From Bacillota bacterium (GTDB lineage: Bacteria > Bacillota > Dethiobacteria > DTU022), in assembly GCA_012510325.1 (NCBI GenBank), contig JAAZIG010000089.1, positions 1-16,864 of the forward strand: a stretch of DNA of 16,864 nt. The letters run 5' to 3'. Positions 1 through 7,023 of this stretch are shown in pieces; the first letter of the stretch is position 1, and the number at the start of each line of letters is the position of its first letter. The notes below the pieces were generated by a model. The model made no database searches. It saw nothing but the letters and a program-made list of their open reading frames with translations, and was not told where the DNA came from. The position numbers and the translations under genes were made by a program.

Positions 1-21
1 CCCCAACGGAGCTGCTCGAGG

Positions 22-56
22 AAAAATGAGCCGGGAGATCCGTCCCCCTGGCTCAT
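22..56 (-). terminator. Intrinsic terminator of the treZ-like gene
   Basis: On the minus strand ATGAGCC (56-50) pairs with GGCTCAT (32-26). Two further G-C pairs follow after one mismatch, with a loop of about 11 bases. A run of five T (26-22) follows directly. The stem overlaps the stop codon at 55-53, so transcription would end almost at once after translation. Its place at the 3' end of the trehalohydrolase gene fits a real Rho-independent terminator. It also means no gene is likely to be co-transcribed downstream. Confidence 0.75.
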
Positions 57-1939
57 TCGGGAGGGGTTTCGATGAGCAGGAATTGTCCCGGGAGCAGGAG
101 GCGGCGGGGTTCCGTCTCCTCTCTTCCGCTTGTTGGTTCGGGGTCCCCGGCTTCTTTTGCCGCTTCATCCCGGCCGCCATAGCGCGGCTCCTCGGAGTTG
201 AAGATCACCGCACCGGTGAAAGGAGGCCGCTGCCGGGGGCTGTCCCCCAGGTTGAACAGGGCGGTGACGGTTTTGCCTCCCCCGCTGCGGGTGATCCGGA
301 CCAGCCGTCGCCCCGGGTCCGCCTCAACTGTGGTGCCATCTTTGTCGGGCATCTTTAAAGCGGGGTGTTCCCGGCGCAGGGCGATGAGATCGCGATAAAA
401 GTTGAAGAGCTGCCGCTGGTGCAAGTGCCACCTGTCGCGGGGGGTTAAGCGTGATGCCATAAAGGTGCTCTCGTCTTCAGGATTGGGTATGTCCCTCCAG
501 CCGAAGGAGGCGAACTCCTCCCGCCTTCCCCTGACCACCGCTTCTTTTAGCTCCGGATCCTGGTAATCGGTAAAGAAAAGAAAGGGATTCTCCTCGGCGT
601 ACTCCTCGCCCATGAAGAGCATGGGGATATACGGGGCGGTGAACAGCAGCCCCGCCGCCGCTTTAAGATAGGGGAAGTCGACGAGCCGGGAGAGCCTTTC
701 GCCCCGGGCGCGGTTGCCGACCTGATCGTGGGTCTGGATCGCCACGACAAAGCGGGAGCCGGGGGCGGCAGCAGCGTTGGTGCCTCTTTCCATCTTCCAG
801 AAATGCGAGTATTCTCCGGTGTAGAGATAGTTGCCGTAGACTTTCTCCAGATCTTCGATGCGCCCGTAATCCTGATAGTATCCTTTATTTTCACCGGTAA
901 GCACAGTGTGGACAGTATGGTGGAAGTCGTCCATCCACTGGGCGTCGAGACCGTAACCCCCTTCTGCGGAAGGCGGGATCAGCCGGACGTCGTTGGCATC
1001 GGTTTCGGCGATGATGGCGATGCGGCGGCCAAGTTTTCTCTCCAGCTCTCGTGCTGTGGCGGCGATCTCCTCGAGGATGTGGGGACGGCTGCAATCTGTG
1101 ATCGCATGGACCGCGTCGAGGCGCAGCCCGTCGAAATGATAGCGCTCCACCCAGTGGCGCACGCTGTCGAGAACCATCCGCCGCACCACCGCCGAGCCGG
1201 CCCCGTCGAAGTTTATCGCCGCCCCCCACGGAGTTTCGTATTTGTCGGTAAAATAGGGGCCGAACTTGGCGAGATAATTTCCCTCGGGACCGAAATGATT
1301 GAAGACAATATCGAGGATTACGGCCAGCCCTTTTTGATGGCAGCGGTCGATGAGCGCTTTAAGCTCGTCGGGGGCGCCGTAATTATGGTTGACGCTGAAG
1401 AGGTTCACCCCGTCGTAGCCCCAATTCCAGCGTCCGGGGGTCTCTGTCAGCGGAAGCAGCTCCACGGTGTTGATGCCCAGCTCCAGCAGATAGTCGAGCT
1501 TCTCTGAAATGCCGGCGAAGGTGCCCTTTTCACTAAAGGTGCCCGGGTGCAGCTCGTAGAGCAGCGCTTTCTCCCACTCTATCCCCGGCCAATCTTCATC
1601 GCTCCAGCGGTAGCGGCCGTGATCCACCACCGCGGAGAAACCGTGTACCCCTTCGGGCTGGCAGTTGCTGTAGGGGTCGGGGAAGGCGCCGCCCGCCGCC
1701 CCTTTCAGCAGATATTTGTAGCGCAGCCCCGGGCCGCGTCCCCTGATGCGGACGCGGTAGAGATTTTCATCAGTCTGCTCCATGGGGATTTCTTCGGTAC
1801 GTCCGCCGGCCTTGAGGAGCAGCGACACTCCCGGACCGGGGGCGCATACAGAGAATTCCACTATGTCTTTGGCCCGATCAAGAATAGAAGCACCCATGCG
1901 TTCCATACTAAGTAATATAACCGAACCGGAGAGCTTCAT
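53..1939 (-). CDS. treZ: Malto-oligosyltrehalose trehalohydrolase (TreZ-like, GH13)
   Basis: The enzyme hydrolyses the bond that releases trehalose from maltooligosyl-trehalose; it is cytoplasmic. The protein has up to 628 residues. Residues about 27-110 form a CBM48-like N-terminal domain ending in the TreZ-typical QPEGVHG (94-100). A GH13 barrel follows with all four classic regions: DIVFNH (210-215), GLRLDAVHA with nucleophile D275, AETDAND with acid/base E312, and THDQVGN with D405. A C-terminal beta domain closes it. The segments GPYFTDKYETPWG and WGYDGV are also TreZ-typical, which favours TreZ over a branching enzyme. The start is uncertain: ATG at 1939 has no visible ribosome binding site, and ATG at 1906 or 1897 (protein beginning MGASILDR) would suit the family better and leave more room for divergent promoters. 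treY, the usual partner, is not adjacent; treT lies divergently upstream. Confidence 0.92.
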   Translation of the reverse strand: MKLSGSVILLSMERMGASILDRAKDIVEFSVCAPGPGVSLLLKAGGRTEEIPMEQTDENLYRVRIRGRGPGLRYKYLLKGAAGGAFPDPYSNCQPEGVHGFSAVVDHGRYRWSDEDWPGIEWEKALLYELHPGTFSEKGTFAGISEKLDYLLELGINTVELLPLTETPGRWNWGYDGVNLFSVNHNYGAPDELKALIDRCHQKGLAVILDIVFNHFGPEGNYLAKFGPYFTDKYETPWGAAINFDGAGSAVVRRMVLDSVRHWVERYHFDGLRLDAVHAITDCSRPHILEEIAATARELERKLGRRIAIIAETDANDVRLIPPSAEGGYGLDAQWMDDFHHTVHTVLTGENKGYYQDYGRIEDLEKVYGNYLYTGEYSHFWKMERGTNAAAAPGSRFVVAIQTHDQVGNRARGERLSRLVDFPYLKAAAGLLFTAPYIPMLFMGEEYAEENPFLFFTDYQDPELKEAVVRGRREEFASFGWRDIPNPEDESTFMASRLTPRDRWHLHQRQLFNFYRDLIALRREHPALKMPDKDGTTVEADPGRRLVRITRSGGGKTVTALFNLGDSPRQRPPFTGAVIFNSEEPRYGGRDEAAKEAGDPEPTSGREETEPRRLLLPGQFLLIETPPE

Positions 1940-1983
1940 GAGTTGGGCATAGCTTTCGGGAGGGGAATCAATCCAAGGGAAAA

Positions 1984-1990
1984 GAGGTGG
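1984..1990 (+). promoter_or_regulatory. Ribosome binding site that places the treT start at 1995
   Basis: GAGGTGG lies 4 bases before ATG 1995 but only 1 base before the in-frame GTG at 1992. The ATG at 1995 is therefore the more likely start, shortening the longest reading frame by one residue. Confidence 0.65.
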
Positions 1991-1994
1991 GGTG

Positions 1995-3242
1995 ATGGAG
2001 TTGGTCTGTCTGAAAGAAAAAAAGTTTGACGACTACCTGCCCCTGATGAACCGCGAGGTGATCGAGGAGATCAGTTATCTCTCCGATGAGCTGAGGGGAA
2101 AACGGGTTGCGATGATCAATGCAACCGCTTTTGGAGGAGGGGTCGCCGAAAAATTAGAGGCGCTGTTGCCTTTGCTGATAAACCTGGGTCTGGAGGTGGA
2201 CTGGTGGGTGCTCGAGGGAAGCGGTGACTTCTTCAGGGTGACCAAGCAGTTTCACAACCGGCTACAGGGACAGGAGGGGAGCCTGACGGGTCCGGATATC
2301 GAAGTGTACCTTCATCAAACCAGGTTAAATGCCGCCGCAATGGAGAACTGGGATTATGATTTTGTGATCTGCCACGATCCCCAAACAGCAGCGCTCATCG
2401 ATTATCGTGACCGCCTGCGGCACCGGGCCAGGTGGGTCTGGCGCTGTCACATCGACACCTCCGATCCCAATCCGGAATACTGGGATTTCATTCACCGCTA
2501 CATCCGCCATTATGATGCTGTCATCTTCACGATGTCGAACTTTGTCTGCGGGGGGGCTGATCTGCCGAACCTGACCCTGATCACTCCCTCTATCGATCCC
2601 CTGAGCCCCAAGAACGCCGCCCTCGATCCGGAGGAGGCCGCTGCTTTGCTCCGCTGTTTCGGGGTGGAGAAGGAGCGGCCGCTCATCGTTCAGGTGTCCC
2701 GCTTCGATCCCTGGAAGGACCCCCTGGGGGTGATCGAAGCCTACAAGATGGTCAAAAAAGAATTTCCCAGCGTCCAGCTGGCCCTCGTCGGCTCCATGGC
2801 CACAGACGATCCCGAAGGGTGGGACTATCTCTACCACACTCTCCGCCGGGCCGGGGAGGATTATGATATCAAGGTGGTGACCAATTTTAACGGGATCACC
2901 AGTGTTGAAGTGAACGCCTTTCAAACGGCTGCGGATGTGGTGCTGCAAAAATCGTTGCGTGAAGGTTTTGGGTTGACTGTAGCCGAGGCGCTCTGGAAGG
3001 GCACGCCGGTTATCGGAGGCCGGGTCGGCGGGATCAGGCTGCAGATTGAAGACGGGGTCAACGGTTACCTCGTCGATACGGTGGAGCAGTGTGCTGAACG
3101 CATCTTGACGCTGCTGCGCAACCCTGCGCTGGCCCATGATTTTGCCGTTACCGGGAAAGAGAAGGTGCGGCGCAACTTTATCGTTCCCCTGAACGTCCTT
3201 GCGTACTTGCGCCTTCTGCACAAGCTCAATTTTTTGCCCTGA
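1995..3242 (+). CDS. treT: Trehalose glycosyltransferring synthase (TreT-like, GT4)
   Basis: TreT makes trehalose from NDP-glucose and glucose, reversibly, in the cytoplasm. The 415-residue product matches the roughly 410 residues usual for the family and shows its signatures: a glycine-rich FGGGVAE loop (about residue 46), EGSGDFF and TKQFHN (about 74-89), RCHIDTS (about 150), VSRFDPWKDP (about 234) and the GT4 EX7E segment REGFGLTVAEA (about 322-332), which binds the nucleotide-sugar donor. The N-terminal pattern separates it from generic GT4 enzymes such as sucrose or glycogen synthases. Retaining trehalose phosphorylase is the closest alternative, but the known examples are longer. It is divergent from the treZ-like gene, about 55 bases away, suggesting joint control of trehalose metabolism. 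It ends 179 bases before the next gene, which has its own promoter. Confidence 0.88.
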   Translation: MELVCLKEKKFDDYLPLMNREVIEEISYLSDELRGKRVAMINATAFGGGVAEKLEALLPLLINLGLEVDWWVLEGSGDFFRVTKQFHNRLQGQEGSLTGPDIEVYLHQTRLNAAAMENWDYDFVICHDPQTAALIDYRDRLRHRARWVWRCHIDTSDPNPEYWDFIHRYIRHYDAVIFTMSNFVCGGADLPNLTLITPSIDPLSPKNAALDPEEAAALLRCFGVEKERPLIVQVSRFDPWKDPLGVIEAYKMVKKEFPSVQLALVGSMATDDPEGWDYLYHTLRRAGEDYDIKVVTNFNGITSVEVNAFQTAADVVLQKSLREGFGLTVAEALWKGTPVIGGRVGGIRLQIEDGVNGYLVDTVEQCAERILTLLRNPALAHDFAVTGKEKVRRNFIVPLNVLAYLRLLHKLNFLP

Positions 3243-3360
3243 ACGGTGTTCCTTGACCCCTGGCGACCGTTTAAACCTCTTCAAAATAACACCATTTATA
3301 CGGATATTTGCATTACAGAACTAAATTACTGTAAAGCTGGTCTAAATACTTATAAAATTT

Positions 3361-3369
3361 TGATATACT
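3361..3369 (+). promoter_or_regulatory. Extended -10 promoter for the acyl-CoA synthetase gene
   Basis: TGATATACT is a good extended -10 (TGn plus TATACT), in an AT-rich stretch at about 3271-3375 that contrasts with the GC-rich surroundings. No clear -35 hexamer lies 16-18 bases upstream, as is common for extended -10 promoters. Transcription would start near 3376 and give a leader of about 45 bases. Confidence 0.55.
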
Positions 3370-3421
3370 AAATGAGGATGCTCCCTAGTCGAACTCAGGA
3401 TCGCAGATAAGGAGGAATAAG

Positions 3422-5497
3422 ATGATCTTAAGAGACAAGATTATTAGTCAGGCTCAAGATGAAGGAAGAAGCTATCTCATGGAGCATGAGTGTAAGGAGA
3501 TTTTGGAAAGGCAGGGGCTGCCCACGACCGGTGCATCTGCCGCTCAGTCCCGTGAAGAGGCGGTGGAGCTGAGCAGCCGGATCGGTTATCCGGTGGTTTT
3601 GAAGGTGCTGTCGCCGGAGGTCGTTCATAAATCCGATGCCGGCGGGGTCAAATTAAATTTAAAAAATGCTGCCGAGGTGGAGCGCGCCTTTGCTGAGATT
3701 GAGATCGCCTTTGCCGGCACAAAACTGGCCGGCGTGGCTGTACAGAAAATGGCCTCCCCGGGTCTGGAGGCGATCATCGGCGTCAGCAGGGATCCCACCT
3801 TCGGTCCCGTGATCATGTTCGGCCTCGGCGGGGTCTTCGTCGAGGTGCTGCAGGATGTCTCCTTCAGGATCCTGCCGGTGACCGAGAAAGATATAGAGGC
3901 CATGCTCGAGGAGATCCGCGGCTACACCCTGCTCCAGGGTTACCGGGGCACAGCGGTGGATCTGGCGGCGTTGAAAGAGCTTCTGCTCAAAGTTTCCGAG
4001 CTGGTGCTCTGCCATCCGGAGATCAAAGAACTTGATCTGAACCCGGTTTTTCTCTATGAGGATGGCTACACCATCGTTGATGCGCGCATTTTCCTGGATG
4101 AACCGCTTTCGCCGGAGGCCGTTTCCTCGCCAAAAAAGGAGGACTCCGGCCTGCGGGATCTGTTCTATCCCGAAAGCCTCGCCGTTATCGGGGCCTCGGA
4201 TACGCCGGGAAAACTGGGCTGGAATGTGTTTGACAACCTCTTGCGCCACGGTTTTGCCGGCAAACTCTATCCCGTCAATATCAAGGCGAAAGTCGTCCAG
4301 GGTGTCCCCGCGGTGGCCAGCGTTCATGATATCGAGGGGCCTGTCGATGTGGCGATTATTCTTGTTCCGGCGGCGCATACGGTCAAGGCATTTCAGGAAT
4401 GTTGCGAAAAAGGAATTAAATATATCATCATCGAATCGGCGGGGTTTGCGGAAACCGGGGCCGCGGGCGAGGATATTGAACGGGAGCTGCAGGAGCTGGC
4501 GGAGACCTACAACTGCCGTTTTGTCGGGCCAAATTGTTCCGGCATGATCAATACGCAGCACCGCATGGTTCAGTCCATCGGCACGGTCGGCGAGCTGCGC
4601 CGGGGAAATATCGGGCTGATTGCCCAGGCGGGTGTTTATGCCGCCGGAATGCTCTGGGGGATGCGCCAGATCATGGATTTTGCCATCGTGGCGACAATAG
4701 GGAACAAGGCCGATCTCAATGAGACCGATATTCTCGAGTACCTCGGGAAGGACGATCTGGTTGAAGTGATCTGTATGTACCTGGAGGATGTCAAGACCGG
4801 GCGCCGGTTTATCGATGTGGCCGGTCAGGTTGCGGCGAAGAAACCGGTGATTATCCTGAAAACCGGGCGGACGGAAGCGGGCAAGAAAGCGGTTTCCTCC
4901 CATACCGCTTCGCTGGCGGGCAATGATCTCATCTACGACGCCGCCTTCAGGCAGGCGGGGGTGATCAGGGCGCGGGACAACGAGCATATGTTTGGGCTGG
5001 TAAGGGCCTTTTCCAAACAGCCCCTTCCCCGGGGGGATGGCGCCATGGTGATCTCCTATACCGGCTCTTTGGGGGTGGCTACCGCCGATGCCCTCTCCCT
5101 GGGCGGGATGAAGCCCGCCGAGCTGGACGGGCCAACCCACCGCCGTCTGAAAGAGATTCTGCCCCCCTTTGTCGGGCCTCAGAATCCCGTTGATTGCACT
5201 TTTGATCTTCATGGGAAGCAGCTCCGGGAGATTATCGAAGCGGGTTTGCAAAGTGACAAGATCAGCAGCTTCATCGCTATTTTGCAGGCGGAGATCCTGG
5301 AGACGTACTTAGATGATCTAAAAAAGATCGATTTTGGGGGCAAGCCGCTTTTGATCTGTGTCCCCTGCAAGGAATTTACCATGAGCGAAGTGATTGCCAT
5401 CGAGCAGGCCGGTTTTCCGGTCTACGCCACCCCGGAAAAAGCGGTGGCGGCGCTGTCGGCAATGTACCGCTACGCTTCCGACAACCTTGAACAGTAA
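3422..5497 (+). CDS. ADP-forming acyl-CoA (acetate-CoA) synthetase, fused beta-alpha
   Basis: The enzyme converts acyl-CoA, ADP and phosphate to the free acid, CoA and ATP: substrate-level ATP formation in fermenters, and reversible. The 691 residues hold both subunits. Residues 8-225 are the ATP-grasp (beta) part, with VVHKSDAGGV carrying the second phospho-histidine H69. A linker covers about 226-243. Residues 244-370 are the CoA-binding Rossmann domain (ESLAVIGASD, VGPNCSG). The succinyl-CoA-ligase-like part follows, with the catalytic H494 in VSSHTASLAG. The order is beta then alpha, the reverse of the better-known alpha-beta fusions. The usual SQSG loop reads AQAG (401-404). The start is firm: GGAGG at 3411-3415 lies 6 bases before ATG. 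The gene stands alone and ends at a hairpin shared with the convergent flavoprotein gene. Substrate (acetate, propionate, branched or aryl acids) cannot be told from sequence. Confidence 0.9.
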   Translation: MILRDKIISQAQDEGRSYLMEHECKEILERQGLPTTGASAAQSREEAVELSSRIGYPVVLKVLSPEVVHKSDAGGVKLNLKNAAEVERAFAEIEIAFAGTKLAGVAVQKMASPGLEAIIGVSRDPTFGPVIMFGLGGVFVEVLQDVSFRILPVTEKDIEAMLEEIRGYTLLQGYRGTAVDLAALKELLLKVSELVLCHPEIKELDLNPVFLYEDGYTIVDARIFLDEPLSPEAVSSPKKEDSGLRDLFYPESLAVIGASDTPGKLGWNVFDNLLRHGFAGKLYPVNIKAKVVQGVPAVASVHDIEGPVDVAIILVPAAHTVKAFQECCEKGIKYIIIESAGFAETGAAGEDIERELQELAETYNCRFVGPNCSGMINTQHRMVQSIGTVGELRRGNIGLIAQAGVYAAGMLWGMRQIMDFAIVATIGNKADLNETDILEYLGKDDLVEVICMYLEDVKTGRRFIDVAGQVAAKKPVIILKTGRTEAGKKAVSSHTASLAGNDLIYDAAFRQAGVIRARDNEHMFGLVRAFSKQPLPRGDGAMVISYTGSLGVATADALSLGGMKPAELDGPTHRRLKEILPPFVGPQNPVDCTFDLHGKQLREIIEAGLQSDKISSFIAILQAEILETYLDDLKKIDFGGKPLLICVPCKEFTMSEVIAIEQAGFPVYATPEKAVAALSAMYRYASDNLEQ

Positions 5498-5554
5498 ACC
5501 GAACGGTTCAGCTGCCTGCGGCGGCAACCCGCCGGAAGAATAGCAGGATTGGAA

Positions 5555-5597
5555 AATGGGGAGCAGAGGCGCGCTCTTTGTGCCGCTGCTCCCTTGT
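5555..5597. terminator. Hairpin terminator between convergent genes
   Basis: GGGAGCAG (5559-5566) pairs perfectly with CTGCTCCC (5586-5593), and an inner GGC/GCC can extend the stem. On the minus strand the hairpin is followed by CATTTTCC, a modest T-run, so it fits best as the end of the flavoprotein operon. On the plus strand the tail is only TTG. A second hairpin, CGGCGG (5519-5524) with CCGCCG (5529-5534) and a 4-base loop, lies closer to the acyl-CoA synthetase stop and may serve that gene. Confidence 0.6.
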
Positions 5598-5630
5598 AAC
5601 CGCAGCGCGCCCGGCCGTGAGAGATCGGCT

Positions 5631-6968
5631 TTACTCTTCGCCCCACAGCTTCTTCGCCTGCCCCGTCCACCGGGGAAAATCTGCAGGATCGTCGGGAAAA
5701 CTTTCATAATGCTTCTGAATGGCTCCGGCGTTTTTCATCGCCGCCAGCAGCGCGGAAAAGCCCTCCCGGGAGAGCTTGCCGCTCAGCCTGCCGCTCAGAA
5801 GAGCCGCTGCCGTTTTGAGCAGCCTTCCCGGACCCATCTTGACCTCAAAGTACCGGTTCATCTGCTCAAGATCGTAGCTGGAGAAGACCACATCGCGGCT
5901 GAACAGGTAATTTACATCAGCTCTGGGCAGCTCCGCTGCAACTAGCAGCTGGGCCATGAGACCGGCAAATTTGGCCCCCTGATCCCTAAAATAGCGGACA
6001 TTTAAGGGCCAGAGTTGCTCCCGGGAAAGATCCTTTTTATGCAAAGCGGCGTCGGCAATCTCAGCGGCTATCTGGCAGGCGGTGAAACCGGAGGTGACCC
6101 CTTCGCCGGAAAAAGGCTTGGTCATGAAGGCGGCATCGCCCACCACCATGAACGAATCGGCGACCAGAGAAAAAGGAGGGCGGCGGTAGGGGGTCCGGCC
6201 CCAGGTCTTTTTGACAAGGCGGTGCTTGACTCCGGGGAAGCGCTCCTCCAGAAACTGTTCCTGGATCTGCGAGGCGGTCTCCAGTTTTTCCGGCTGGCCG
6301 ATGCCGACGATGACGCCTTCGCCGTAGCCGGGGTTGATAAAGGCCTTGTGAAAGGGGTAGAAGTTCAACCCCCGGGGAAAATCAGGGGCGAGGTCGTCCC
6401 AGTACTGCAGGATCACATAGAGAAAATCCGTGGCCTCGATGGGGGCGGTCTCCATCCCCAGCTCCTCGGGCAGGCTGACCCGGACCACGCCGTCGACACC
6501 GGAGGCGTCGACGACGAGCGGCGCCCTGATGGTGATCTTTTCATCGCCGGCGCGGGCTTCGATCCCCGCCGGGCGCCCTTTGTCCAGAATAAGTCCGGTG
6601 AATTCCGTTTCGAAGAGAATCTCCGCTCCTGCTCTGGCGGCATAGCCCTGCAATCTTTCGATAAACAGAGGCATCTCCATCACGTAGAAAGGGTAGCGCA
6701 CCGGTTTCGCTTCATCCCCGTCCGGAGGCCAGGCTTTTCCGGTGGGATGGTGGGCGATGAGCTCGTCGCCCTCGGGCAAAGGGATGTCGAATTGGGCGAA
6801 TCTGATTTCATCAATATGGAAAATGCCGATATGGCTGCCGGGCTCGCCGGGTTTCTGCTTCTCCACCAGATAAACGCGGTGTCCCCGCTGTCCCATGCGC
6901 CATCCGAGGTACGCCCCGGCAGTGCCTCCTCCGACAATGACCAGGTCTCCTTCCAGTTCGCGGCTCAT
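5631..6968 (-). CDS. FAD-dependent oxidoreductase, geranylgeranyl-reductase-like
   Basis: This is a 445-residue flavoprotein of the p-hydroxybenzoate-hydroxylase fold, nearest to geranylgeranyl/digeranylgeranyl reductase proteins that saturate isoprenoid double bonds. It shows the N-terminal dinucleotide-binding loop GGGTAG (13-18) with E36 at the end of the second strand for the FAD ribose, DASG (154-157), and the family's second FAD motif GDAAFMTKPFSGEGV (277-291). No signal peptide or clear membrane segment is seen. GGAGGAG about 7 bases before ATG fixes the start. It follows the SNF2 gene by 55 bases (or fewer, from stop to ATG) on the same strand with no terminator between, so co-transcription is likely. 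The substrate is unknown: quinone or carotenoid side chains are possible, and halogenase or monooxygenase roles are less likely. The family call is good; the specific reaction is not assigned. Confidence 0.82.
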   Translation of the reverse strand: MSRELEGDLVIVGGGTAGAYLGWRMGQRGHRVYLVEKQKPGEPGSHIGIFHIDEIRFAQFDIPLPEGDELIAHHPTGKAWPPDGDEAKPVRYPFYVMEMPLFIERLQGYAARAGAEILFETEFTGLILDKGRPAGIEARAGDEKITIRAPLVVDASGVDGVVRVSLPEELGMETAPIEATDFLYVILQYWDDLAPDFPRGLNFYPFHKAFINPGYGEGVIVGIGQPEKLETASQIQEQFLEERFPGVKHRLVKKTWGRTPYRRPPFSLVADSFMVVGDAAFMTKPFSGEGVTSGFTACQIAAEIADAALHKKDLSREQLWPLNVRYFRDQGAKFAGLMAQLLVAAELPRADVNYLFSRDVVFSSYDLEQMNRYFEVKMGPGRLLKTAAALLSGRLSGKLSREGFSALLAAMKNAGAIQKHYESFPDDPADFPRWTGQAKKLWGEE

Positions 6969-7023
6969 CTGATCTCCTCCCTGTAACAGTTGTTTTTTTA
7001 GGAGGGCATCGCCAGGCGCTCTC

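Noticed and set aside
728..1507. A 259-codon open frame on the plus strand opposite the treZ-like gene
   Set aside because: The minus-strand protein has full GH13 motifs throughout; the plus frame has no recognisable domain and is a by-product of GC-rich coding bias.
3242..3271. AACGGT/ACCGTT inverted repeat just after the treT stop
   Set aside because: Only six pairs with an 18-base loop and a weak T-content tail; not enough to call a terminator.
3372..3410. A 12-residue open frame (ATG 3372 to TAA 3410) ending right before the acyl-CoA synthetase ribosome binding site
   Set aside because: Its ATG lies upstream of the start point expected from the extended -10 at 3361-3369 and it has no ribosome binding site, so it is probably not translated.
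3659..5251. A 530-codon open frame on the minus strand opposite the acyl-CoA synthetase
   Set aside because: It lies wholly within a gene with clear family motifs and shows no domain, ribosome binding site or promoter of its own.
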